A DNA stretch of 64,000 nt, from positions 2,203,501-2,267,500 of the forward strand of contig NZ_CP019419.1 in NCBI RefSeq assembly GCF_001975665.1, given 5' to 3'. Shown in pieces: positions 42,243 through 50,334 of this stretch (positions are counted from its first letter, which is position 1; each line of letters opens with the position of its first letter). Below the pieces are notes generated by a model. The model saw only the letters and a program-made list of their open reading frames with translations, was not told the DNA's origin and did not search any database. The stretch is from Polaribacter reichenbachii. GTDB taxonomy: Bacteria > Bacteroidota > Bacteroidia > Flavobacteriales > Flavobacteriaceae. The position numbers were made by a program, and so were the translations under genes.

Positions 42243-43592
42243 ATGTCAAAAGACATTCGTATTAAAAGAGGCTTAGATATTAAGCTTGTTGGTGTTGCAG
42301 AAAAAACTACTACAAAAATTGCTTTGAGTAGTGTTTATGCAGTAAAACCAGAAGATTTTCACGGAATTGTACCTAAGCTTGTTGCCAAAGAAGGGGCAGA
42401 AGTAAAAGCAGGAGAAACACTTTTTTATTCAAAAAGTGACGAACGCATTTTATTTCCTAGTCCTGTTTCTGGTAAAGTAGTAGAAGTAATTCGTGGAGCA
42501 AGAAGAAAAGTTTTAACCATAAAAATTGCTGCTGATGCTAGCCAAGTTCATACAGATTTTGGTGTAGTCGATGTTGCTAAAATGTCTGAACAAGAAGTGA
42601 AAAATCATTTGTTTACTTCAGGTTGTTGGCCATTTATTAAACAACGTCCTTACGATGTTGTAGCAAATCCAAACCAAGCACCAAAAGCAATATTTATTTC
42701 TGGATATGCAAGTGCACCTTTAGCTGCAGATTTAGACTACACTTTAGCTGGTAAAGAAGCTGAGTTACAAGCAGCAATTAATGCTGTGTCTAAATTAACA
42801 GAAGGTAAAGTTCATTTATCAGTTGGTGCTAATTCAAACTCTGTTTTATCAAAATTAACAGGTGTAGAATTGCATAAAGTTTCTGGACCACATCCATCAG
42901 GTAATGTAAGTACTCAAATTGCAAACATAGATCCTATTAATAAAGGAGAAGTTGTTTGGGTTGTTACTCCACAAGATTTAGTTGTAATTGGTGAGTTATT
43001 GTTAACAGGTAAGTATAATGCTGAAAGAACAATTGCATTAACAGGTTCTCAATTTAGCAAGCCACAATATGTTACTGCAATTGCAGGAGCAGCAATCGAA
43101 GATATTACTAAAGATAATTTAAATACTGATAATACAAGAATTATTAGTGGTAACGTTTTATCTGGTAGTCAAGTTACAGAAGAAGGTTTTATAGGTTTTT
43201 ACGATAATCAAATAACTGCAATTCCAGAAGGAGATGATTATGAGTTTTTTGGTTGGAACAAACCAATCTTTAATAAAATTTCTACTTCTAGAGCGTTTAC
43301 TTTTTCTTGGTTAAGCCCAAATAAAAAGTACGATTTAAATACCAATACAAATGGAGAGCATAGAGCTTTTGTTGTTACTGGTTCTTATGAAAACGTTTTT
43401 CCTTTAGATATTTATCCAATGCAATTATTAAAAGCATTTATGTATAAAGATTTAGACGAAATGGAAGCGTTAGGTGGTTATGAAGTAGCTCCAGAAGATT
43501 TTGCATTAACCGAATTTATTTGTGTGTCTAAACAACCACATCAAAAAATAATTCGTGAAGGTTTAGATTTAATGAGACAAGAATTAGGATAA
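42243..43592 (+). CDS. nqrA: Na+-translocating NADH:quinone reductase subunit A
   Basis: 449 residues, the usual NqrA length, starting with the biotinyl/lipoyl-like N-terminal fold (RIKRGLDIKLVGVAE, LFPSPVSGKVVEVIRGARRK). Cytoplasmic subunit that takes part in quinone binding of the Na+-pumping NADH dehydrogenase. First gene of nqrABCDEF; 4 bases to nqrB. Confidence 0.96.
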   Translation: MSKDIRIKRGLDIKLVGVAEKTTTKIALSSVYAVKPEDFHGIVPKLVAKEGAEVKAGETLFYSKSDERILFPSPVSGKVVEVIRGARRKVLTIKIAADASQVHTDFGVVDVAKMSEQEVKNHLFTSGCWPFIKQRPYDVVANPNQAPKAIFISGYASAPLAADLDYTLAGKEAELQAAINAVSKLTEGKVHLSVGANSNSVLSKLTGVELHKVSGPHPSGNVSTQIANIDPINKGEVVWVVTPQDLVVIGELLLTGKYNAERTIALTGSQFSKPQYVTAIAGAAIEDITKDNLNTDNTRIISGNVLSGSQVTEEGFIGFYDNQITAIPEGDDYEFFGWNKPIFNKISTSRAFTFSWLSPNKKYDLNTNTNGEHRAFVVTGSYENVFPLDIYPMQLLKAFMYKDLDEMEALGGYEVAPEDFALTEFICVSKQPHQKIIREGLDLMRQELG

Positions 43593-43596
43593 GATT

Positions 43597-44796
43597 ATGA
43601 GCTTAAAACAAAACTTACATAATTTAAAAGAGAAATATAAAGGGACCAAAATGGCACCTGCATTTAATGCAATCCATACCTTTTTATATTTACCAAATGA
43701 AGTTACTCATGGAGGAACTCATATAAAAGCAGCAGACGATTTAAAGCGTACAATGAATATTGTAATTATGGCTTTAGTACCTTGTTTGCTTTTTGGAATG
43801 TTTAATGCAGGTTACCAACACTATGCAGCTATAGATGGTTCTTTAAGAACAGATGTTTTAGCTAACTTTTTTACTTGGGATAACCTTTGGATAGGAATCA
43901 TAAAAGTATTACCTCTAGTAATCGTTTCTTATGGAGTTGGTCTTGGTGTAGAATTTATTTTTGCAATTATAAAAGGGCATGAAGTAGAAGAAGGTTATTT
44001 GGTAACGGGTATGTTAGTGCCATTAATTGTACCAATTGACACACCTTTATGGATGTTAGCTGTTGCTGTTGTTTTTGGAGTTGTAATTGGTAAAGAAGTT
44101 TTTGGAGGTACAGGTATGAATATCTTAAACCCTGCATTAACAATTAGAGCATTCTTATTCTTTGCATATCCAACGTGGATGTCTGGAGATAAAGTTTGGG
44201 TTTACGACGCAGTAAAAAGAACAGGTACAGAAGATGCAATTTCTGGAGAAACTATTTTAGGTAGTTACGCACAAAACAATGATGTAGTTTATTCTACTTG
44301 GGATATGTTTATGGGATTTATTCCTGGTTCTGTTGGTGAAACATCAACTTTATTAATCTTATTAGGTGCAGCTTTCTTAATTTTCACAAAAATTGGAAGT
44401 TGGAGAATTATAGTATCAACTTTTATTGGTGCTGCTGTAATGGGATTAATTTTTAACGGAATTGTAAATGCAGACATCATTACAGAATCTAGTAAGTTCT
44501 ACGGATTAATGAACACTGATTGGTGGCAACACTTAATAATTGGTGGATTAGCATTTGGAGCAGTGTTTATGGCTACAGATCCTGTAACTGCATCACAAAC
44601 AAATAAAGGAAAATGGATTTACGGTTTCTTAATTGGTTTTATATCAATTATGATTCGTGTATTTAACCCAGCATATCCAGAAGGTGTATTTTTAGCAATC
44701 TTGTTAATGAATGTTTTTGCACCAACAATAGACCATTATGTGGTTCAAGGAAATGTAAAAAAGAGATTAAAACGTACTAAAGTTAAAACTGCCTAA
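43597..44796 (+). CDS. nqrB: Na+-translocating NADH:quinone reductase subunit B
   Basis: 399 residues, about ten membrane helices. The FMN-attachment motif is ISGETIL with Thr219 as the linkage residue; the usual form is SGAT, so the third position is Glu. NqrB holds a covalent FMN and is central to Na+ translocation. Two bases separate it from nqrC. Confidence 0.95.
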   Translation: MSLKQNLHNLKEKYKGTKMAPAFNAIHTFLYLPNEVTHGGTHIKAADDLKRTMNIVIMALVPCLLFGMFNAGYQHYAAIDGSLRTDVLANFFTWDNLWIGIIKVLPLVIVSYGVGLGVEFIFAIIKGHEVEEGYLVTGMLVPLIVPIDTPLWMLAVAVVFGVVIGKEVFGGTGMNILNPALTIRAFLFFAYPTWMSGDKVWVYDAVKRTGTEDAISGETILGSYAQNNDVVYSTWDMFMGFIPGSVGETSTLLILLGAAFLIFTKIGSWRIIVSTFIGAAVMGLIFNGIVNADIITESSKFYGLMNTDWWQHLIIGGLAFGAVFMATDPVTASQTNKGKWIYGFLIGFISIMIRVFNPAYPEGVFLAILLMNVFAPTIDHYVVQGNVKKRLKRTKVKTA

Positions 44797-44798
44797 TT

Positions 44799-45563
44799 AT
44801 GAGTAAGAGAACAGATAGTAATAGTTATACAATGATTTTCGCTGTAATTATGGTGTTAATTGTTGGTTCTTTATTGGCTTTTATGTCATCTTCTTTAAAG
44901 CCAGCTATTAAAGAAAACGAAAGAATAGAAAAGCAACAGAATATTCTGTATGCAATGGGTGTAAATGAAAATGATGAATCTAGTGCTAATTTTGTGTCAG
45001 CATCAATAGCAGGAGAGGAGTTTGCAAAATATATTACCAAGCAAATTGTTATAGAAGGTGATAAAATAACTGAAAGTGACGATGCTTATTTAATTGATGT
45101 AAAAAAGCAACAAGCCAACGCAAAAGAAGGTAAAACTAGAAAGTTGCCTTTATTTGTTGGTGAAAAAGATGGTAAAACATTTTATGTAGCACCAATTAGA
45201 GGTAAAGGTCTTTGGGATGCAATTTGGGGTTATGTTTCTATGGATGAAAATATGGTTGTTCAAGGTGCTTATTTTGATCATAAAGGAGAAACTCCTGGAT
45301 TAGGTGCAAACATTAAACAACGTTATTTTATGGACGATTTTATTGGAGAACACTTGATGACTGCATCAGGAGAATTCAAAGGAATTACGGTTGCCAAAGG
45401 AAATAACGATCCGAAGAACGAAGAAAAAACAGATTATGAGGTAGATGCAATTGCTGGTGCAACAATTACTGGTGATGGTGTATCTGCAATGATAAAGAAA
45501 GATTTAGCATTGTATGTTCCTTATTTTAAATCATTAAAAGAATCTAATAAAATAAAATTATAA
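44799..45563 (+). CDS. nqrC: Na+-translocating NADH:quinone reductase subunit C
   Basis: 254 residues, one N-terminal membrane helix (about 10-30) and a periplasmic FMN-binding domain with ETPGLGANI and the flavinylation motif AGATITGDGV (Thr222). The covalent FMN is put on by ApbE, not seen in this window. Confidence 0.95.
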   Translation: MSKRTDSNSYTMIFAVIMVLIVGSLLAFMSSSLKPAIKENERIEKQQNILYAMGVNENDESSANFVSASIAGEEFAKYITKQIVIEGDKITESDDAYLIDVKKQQANAKEGKTRKLPLFVGEKDGKTFYVAPIRGKGLWDAIWGYVSMDENMVVQGAYFDHKGETPGLGANIKQRYFMDDFIGEHLMTASGEFKGITVAKGNNDPKNEEKTDYEVDAIAGATITGDGVSAMIKKDLALYVPYFKSLKESNKIKL

Positions 45564-45565
45564 CT

Positions 45566-46213
45566 ATGGGACTTTTATCAAAAAAAGACGCAGCATTAAT
45601 TAAAGATCCATTATTAGATAATAATCCAATTACAATTCAAGTATTAGGTATTTGTTCTGCATTAGCAATTACTGCAGAGTTAAAAGCTTCTATTGTAATG
45701 TCAATTTCGGTTTTATTTGTACTAGGAGTTGGTAACGTAGTTATCTCATTAATGAGAAATATTATACCATCAAAAATTAGAATTATTGTACAACTTATTG
45801 TTGTGGCAACTTTAGTAATTATTGTTGATTTAGTTCTAAAAGCATTTGCTTATGAGTTAAGTAAAACATTATCCGTTTTTGTTGGTTTAATTATTACAAA
45901 CTGTATTATTATGGGACGTTTCGAAGCTTTTGCTTTAGGTAATGGACCTTGGAGATCTTTCTTAGATGGTATAGGTAACGCTGTTGGTTATGGTGTAATC
46001 TTAATAGCAGTTGGTTTCTTTAGAGAGTTATTAGGTTCTGGTACTTTATTAGGTTTTAAAGTTTTAGGAGATCCAATAGAAAAAACAGGTTTATATGCTA
46101 TAGGATATGAAAATAACGGGTTTATGTTATTATCACCAATGGCATTAATTGTTGTAGGTATCATCATCTGGGTTCAAAGAACAAAGAACAAATCATTAAT
46201 AGAAGAACATTAA
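45566..46213 (+). CDS. nqrD: Na+-translocating NADH:quinone reductase subunit D
   Basis: 215 residues, six membrane helices, with LIITNCIIMGRFEAFALGN typical of NqrD/RnfE (holding a conserved Cys for the membrane iron centre shared with NqrE). Normal length. Followed by an 82-base gap, the largest in the operon. Confidence 0.95.
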   Translation: MGLLSKKDAALIKDPLLDNNPITIQVLGICSALAITAELKASIVMSISVLFVLGVGNVVISLMRNIIPSKIRIIVQLIVVATLVIIVDLVLKAFAYELSKTLSVFVGLIITNCIIMGRFEAFALGNGPWRSFLDGIGNAVGYGVILIAVGFFRELLGSGTLLGFKVLGDPIEKTGLYAIGYENNGFMLLSPMALIVVGIIIWVQRTKNKSLIEEH

Positions 46214-46295
46214 ATAGTTGGTAGTAAAACAGTATTCAGTTGGCAGTAAATTGCTGACTGCAAACTGCGAACTGCGGACTTAAGACTAAAAAAAT
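46214..46295. repeat. nqrD-nqrE spacer with degenerate heptamers
   Basis: The spacer contains GACTGCAAACTGCGAACTGCGGACTT (written in parts: GACTGCA, AACTGCG, AACTGCG, GACTTAA), a run of near-copies of a 7-base unit (about 46255-46285), plus TTGGTAG/TTGGCAG blocks before it. Similar in style to the heptamer tract at 31440. No promoter match was found. Confidence 0.6.
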
Positions 46296-47021
46296 ATGGA
46301 ACATATAGAATTATTTTTCAAATCGATATTTATAGATAACATGGTTTTCGCAACCTTTTTAGGGATGTGTTCTTACCTAGCAGTATCTAAAAAAGTATCT
46401 ACTGCTGTTGGTTTAGGAGCTGCTGTAATCTTTGTATTAGCTGTAACTGTACCTTTAAACTGGTTGTTAGATCAATATATATTAAAAGATGGAGCTTTAG
46501 TTTGGCTAGGAGAAGAGTATGCTGAGTACGATTTAAGCTTCTTATCATTTATTATGTTTATTGCAACTATTGCAACAATGGTACAATTGGTAGAAATTAT
46601 TGTTGAAAAATTTTCACCATCATTATACAATTCATTAGGTATTTTCTTACCATTAATTGCTGTAAACTGTGCTATTTTAGGGGGTAGTTTATTTATGCAA
46701 TCTAGAGAAATACCTTCTTTAGGATTAGCATTAACTTATGGTGTAGGTTCAGGAATTGGTTGGTTTTTAGCAATTTTAGCTATTGCAGCTATTCGTGAAA
46801 AAATTAGATATTCTTCAGTTCCTCCAGCTTTAAGAGGTTTAGGAATTACTTTTATTATTACTGGTTTAATGGCTATTGGTTTTATGAGCTTTGGTGGTAT
46901 GTTAACTGGTGGAGATGAAAAGAAAGAAGAAAAACCAGCTGTAGAAGCTAAGGTAAAAAAGGTTAAAGTAAAAGAAGAAAAGGCTAAAGAAATTGTAGCT
47001 GAAAACACAAATATAAACTAG
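46296..47021 (+). CDS. nqrE: Na+-translocating NADH:quinone reductase subunit E
   Basis: 241 residues. The first 200 are the standard six-helix NqrE with [12 protein letters not shown] holding the conserved Cys. The last 36 or so residues are an added Lys/Glu/Ala-rich tail ([14 protein letters not shown]), longer than the roughly 198-residue proteins of Vibrio. The tail would face the cytoplasm or periplasm depending on the helix count and has no catalytic motif. Confidence 0.95.
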   Translation: MEHIELFFKSIFIDNMVFATFLGMCSYLAVSKKVSTAVGLGAAVIFVLAVTVPLNWLLDQYILKDGALVWLGEEYAEYDLSFLSFIMFIATIATMVQLVEIIVEKFSPSLYNSLGIFLPLIAVNCAILGGSLFMQSREIPSLGLALTYGVGSGIGWFLAILAIAAIREKIRYSSVPPALRGLGITFIITGLMAIGFMSFGGMLTGGDEKKEEKPAVEAKVKKVKVKEEKAKEIVAENTNIN

Positions 47022-47028
47022 TAAAAGA

Positions 47029-48339
47029 ATGATATTAGCAGCAGGTACAATAGGAACCATTATTGCAACAGTAGCAGCCTTTTTATTAATAACATTGTTA
47101 TTAGTAACATTGTTACTATTTGTAAAACAAAAATTATCTCCTTCTGGTCCAGTAACAATTACCATTAACGGAGAAAAGAAAATAGAAGTTGGTTCTGGTA
47201 GCACACTTTTAACAACATTAGGAAACGAGAAAATCTTTTTACCATCTGCATGTGGTGGTGGTGGATCTTGTGTACAATGTGAGTGTCACGTTTTAGAAGG
47301 TGGAGGAGAAGCTTTACCTACAGAAGTGCCACACTTTACAAAGAAAGAATTAAAAGAAGGTATACGTTTAGCTTGTCAAGTTAAAGTTAAACAAGACATG
47401 AACATTACAATTCCAGAAGAAGTTTTCGGAATTAAAAAATGGGATGCAGTTGTTGTAAGAAATTACAATGTAGCCTCTTTTATTAAAGAGTTCGTTGTTG
47501 AGATTCCTGAAGATATGGGATATAAAGCTGGTGGATATATTCAAATTGAAATTCCTCCATGTGAAGTTAAATATTCTGATATGGATATTACAGCCCACCC
47601 AGAAGAACACGAAACTCCAGACAAATTTGAAGCGGAATGGGATAAGTTTAAATTACGTCCGTTAGTAATGAAAAATACTGAAACTGTAGAAAGAGCATAC
47701 TCAATGGCTTCTTACCCAGCAGAAGGTAGAGAAATTATGTTAAACGTGCGTATTGCTACACCTCCATTTGATAGAGCAAAAGGTGGCTGGATGGATGTAA
47801 ATCCAGGAGTAGCATCTTCTTATATCTTTAACTTAAAGAAAGGTGATAAATGTGTAATTTCTGGTCCTTATGGAGAGTTTTTCATTAATGAATCAGATGC
47901 AGAAATGTTATATGTTGGTGGTGGTGCTGGTATGGCTCCAATGCGTTCTCACTTATATCACTTATTCAGAACGTTAAAAACTGGTAGAAAAGTTACTTAT
48001 TGGTATGGAGGTCGTTCTAAAGCTGAATTATTCTATATTGAGCACTTTAGAGCTTTAGAAAAAGATTTCCCGAACTTTAAATTTTTCATTGCATTATCAG
48101 ATCCTTTAGAGGCTGATAACTGGAAAGTTAAAAAAGATATTAATGATGAATCTGGAGATGGTTTTGTAGGATTTATTCATAATTGTGTAATAGACAATTA
48201 TTTAAATCATCATGATTCACCAGAAGATTTAGAATTATACTTCTGTGGACCACCATTAATGAACAAAGCTGTTCAGAAAATGGGTGAAGATTTTGGTCTT
48301 GCAGATGAAAATATTCGTTTTGATGACTTTGGTGGATAA
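47029..48339 (+). CDS. nqrF: Na+-translocating NADH:quinone reductase subunit F
   Basis: 436 residues. N-terminal membrane helix (about 6-28); a 2Fe-2S ferredoxin domain with Cys75, Cys81, Cys84 and Cys116, the same spacing as in Vibrio NqrF; a FAD domain with RAYSMASYP; and an NADH domain with SGPYGEF and VGGGAGMAPMRSH. It oxidises NADH and starts the electron path of the Na+ pump. Terminator after the stop. Confidence 0.96.
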   Translation: MILAAGTIGTIIATVAAFLLITLLLVTLLLFVKQKLSPSGPVTITINGEKKIEVGSGSTLLTTLGNEKIFLPSACGGGGSCVQCECHVLEGGGEALPTEVPHFTKKELKEGIRLACQVKVKQDMNITIPEEVFGIKKWDAVVVRNYNVASFIKEFVVEIPEDMGYKAGGYIQIEIPPCEVKYSDMDITAHPEEHETPDKFEAEWDKFKLRPLVMKNTETVERAYSMASYPAEGREIMLNVRIATPPFDRAKGGWMDVNPGVASSYIFNLKKGDKCVISGPYGEFFINESDAEMLYVGGGAGMAPMRSHLYHLFRTLKTGRKVTYWYGGRSKAELFYIEHFRALEKDFPNFKFFIALSDPLEADNWKVKKDINDESGDGFVGFIHNCVIDNYLNHHDSPEDLELYFCGPPLMNKAVQKMGEDFGLADENIRFDDFGG

Positions 48340-48362
48340 ACCAAACGTTATTGTAAACATCA

Positions 48363-48397
48363 CAAAACCGATTCAATTAATTTTGAATCGGTTTTTT
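48363..48397 (+). terminator. Terminator of the nqr operon
   Basis: AAAACCGATTCAA / TTGAATCGGTTTT with a short loop and T-run, about 25 bases after nqrF. Confidence 0.88.
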
Positions 48398-48425
48398 GTT
48401 ATGAGTTTATTTTGATTAAATTTAT

Positions 48426-48887
48426 TTAAGCTAAAAATGTTTTTAGATGATAAATAGGCTCACCATTTTCTTGTTCAAATATTTTGGAATAATCCATTAC
48501 ATTAGGTATGTTGTCTAATTTGCATAAAAGTTCTACTACATCAGATAAACCATTAAATAAAACTTCATTAGAAGTCGGGTTTTCTGGTTTTGTATTGTAA
48601 TGGCATAAAGGAGTTTTAAATCCGCAAGCATCTAAAAATACCTTTTCTATCTTTAATATTTCTTGTGGTGTATAACCATTAAATTTTCTTCCTAAATTTT
48701 GATGTACTCTACCTACATAACTCAATTCTAAAGAACCATGATCATTTGATAAATGTTTCCAACTATCATTATTGTCTAAGATGTTTCCTACTGCACAAGC
48801 AGTACAATCTTCAGGATTTAATCTATTATTATGATATGCATTGTATAGTTTTATAAGTGCTTGTTCAAGTCTTTTTGTAGTTTTCAT
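48426..48887 (-). CDS. Conserved-looking protein next to nqr, function unknown
   Basis: 153 residues, soluble. It has a CTACAVGNIL Cys pair near residues 28-31, WKHLSNDHGSLELSYVG, ACGF and a C-terminal NVMDYSKIFE. I recall homologues beside nqr genes in Flavobacteriaceae mislabelled as NqrF; it carries no ferredoxin or FAD motif, so that label is not right. The conserved Cys and His residues could bind metal. Convergent to nqrF, with the nqr terminator between. Confidence 0.7.
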   Translation of the reverse strand: MKTTKRLEQALIKLYNAYHNNRLNPEDCTACAVGNILDNNDSWKHLSNDHGSLELSYVGRVHQNLGRKFNGYTPQEILKIEKVFLDACGFKTPLCHYNTKPENPTSNEVLFNGLSDVVELLCKLDNIPNVMDYSKIFEQENGEPIYHLKTFLA

Positions 48888-49044
48888 ATACTATTGCTTT
48901 TTATCATTCTAAAAATACTAAAATATTATTACTAAATCAAACCGATACAATTTTCTGTTGTGTACATAATAATAGTAAATAAGATAAATGCTGGTTTTAT
49001 TTCATCCTATTAAATCGTATTTTTGATGTTCTTATTTTCGAAAA

Positions 49045-49494
49045 ATGAAAAATATCCAAAAAATATTAAAGAAAAAGAAATACATTAAAATTAAATTAAA
49101 GCGGATTGCAACAAATCATTTAGAATTAAAAGCAACGATTAATGGTGTAAAAGGCAGATTTATTTTAGATACTGGTGCATCTAATTCTTGTGTTGGTTTA
49201 GACTTAATAGAACATTTTAAATTAGATGCGCAAGAAAGCGAAACAAAAGCTGCAGGTGCTGGTGCAACAGATATGGAAACCCAACAATCTGAAAATAATT
49301 CTTTAAAAATTGGAGATTGGAAAACCAAACAGTTTCATTTAGTATTATTTAATTTATCACATGTTAATACTGCACTTGTGCAACATAAAGCAAAAGAAGT
49401 ACATGGAATTATTGGTGCAGATATTTTACAAAAAGGAAAAGCATTTATAGATTATAATAAGAATATTTTATATTTAAAAAAGATAAAGAAATAA
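49045..49494 (+). CDS. Retropepsin-like aspartic protease family protein
   Basis: 149 residues with the single-domain aspartyl protease site FILDTGASNSCVG (Asp42) and a later hydrophobic-Gly segment HGIIGADIL. The active enzyme would be a homodimer, as in retroviral proteases. No signal peptide is visible, so it is cytoplasmic. Substrate unknown. 19 bases upstream of the YqeY gene, probably co-transcribed. Confidence 0.85.
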   Translation: MKNIQKILKKKKYIKIKLKRIATNHLELKATINGVKGRFILDTGASNSCVGLDLIEHFKLDAQESETKAAGAGATDMETQQSENNSLKIGDWKTKQFHLVLFNLSHVNTALVQHKAKEVHGIIGADILQKGKAFIDYNKNILYLKKIKK

Positions 49495-49513
49495 TTAATA
49501 AAAATTATATAGT

Positions 49514-49966
49514 ATGAGTTTACAAAAACAGGTAATGGATAAGATGAAAGAAGCAATGAAAGCAAAAGATACGGTTGCTTTACAAGCTTTAAGAGCTGTT
49601 AAATCAGCATTTTTATTAGCAAAAACTGAAACTGGAGTACAAGAAGAATTAACAGAAGAGCAAGAAGTTAAAATTATTCAGAAACAGGTAAAACAAAGAA
49701 AAGATAGTGCAGCTGTATTTTTAAAACAAGATAGACAAGATTTAGCTGATCCTGAATTAGCAGAAATTAAAGTTTTAGAGCAGTTTTTACCTGAAGCATT
49801 ATCAGAAGAAAAAATAGAAGAAGTTGTTGCAGCTACTATAACAAAGTTAGGTGCTTCTGGTATGCAAGATATGGGGAAAGTTATGGGTGTTGTTTCTAAA
49901 GAATTAGCAGGACAAGCAGATGGTAAAACCATATCTACCTTGGTTAAAAAACATTTAATGAAATAA
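49514..49966 (+). CDS. GatB/YqeY domain protein
   Basis: 150 residues matching the YqeY family: KMKEAMKAKDTVALQALRAVKSA at the start and MGKVMGVVSKELAGQADGKT at the end. The fold is shared with the tRNA-binding tail of GatB; free-standing YqeY has no proven role, but is thought to interact with tRNA or amidotransferases. A tRNA-Arg gene follows 40 bases downstream. Confidence 0.9.
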   Translation: MSLQKQVMDKMKEAMKAKDTVALQALRAVKSAFLLAKTETGVQEELTEEQEVKIIQKQVKQRKDSAAVFLKQDRQDLADPELAEIKVLEQFLPEALSEEKIEEVVAATITKLGASGMQDMGKVMGVVSKELAGQADGKTISTLVKKHLMK

Positions 49967-50006
49967 ATTATTTGTATGATTCTTAATTTAATTGAGAATT
50001 ATATTA

Positions 50007-50080
50007 GGCTCCATAGTTCAACTGAATAGAATATCAGATTTCGGCTCTGAGGGTTGCAGGTTTGAATCCTGCTGGAGTCA
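50007..50080 (+). tRNA. tRNA-Arg (anticodon TCG)
   Basis: 74-base cloverleaf: acceptor GGCTCCA / TGGAGTC with one G-T pair, anticodon stem TCAGA / TCTGA around TTTCGGC (anticodon TCG), and T arm GGTTTGAATCC. Discriminator A, CCA not encoded. Confidence 0.95.
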
Positions 50081-50101
50081 CAAAAATTTATATAAAAAAG
50101 A

Positions 50102-50136
50102 AGCGATGATAGGTTTAACCTTACATCGCTCTCTTT
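50102..50136 (+). terminator. Terminator after tRNA-Arg(TCG)
   Basis: AGCGATG (50102-50108) / CATCGCT (50124-50130) with an inner GGTTTAACC element, then CTCTTTTT. Confidence 0.7.
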
Positions 50137-50265
50137 TTACTAACAATTAACTAGAAAACTAGTTTTGGATTATATAAACCTTGGGGGGAGATTCATAATT
50201 ATAATTCAAATTTACATTAGATTTTAATATTACACAATCCCCAAAAATGGTGAAATTTTCTTATC

Positions 50266-50301
50266 CCCATAAATAGGGAGAAACCTCCCTATTTATGGGG
50301 A
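50266..50301. repeat. 16-bp perfect inverted repeat downstream of the GH31 gene
   Basis: CCCCATAAATAGGGAG (50266-50281) and its exact reverse complement (50286-50301) are separated by AAAC. The right arm with flanking bases can also fold as a smaller CCTCCC / GGGGAGG hairpin. No T-run follows on either strand, so it is not a classical intrinsic terminator. It lies 34 bases after the GH31 stop. Confidence 0.85.
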
Positions 50302-50334
50302 GGCTTCTCTAAAAATTGATTTATATAAAGTATC

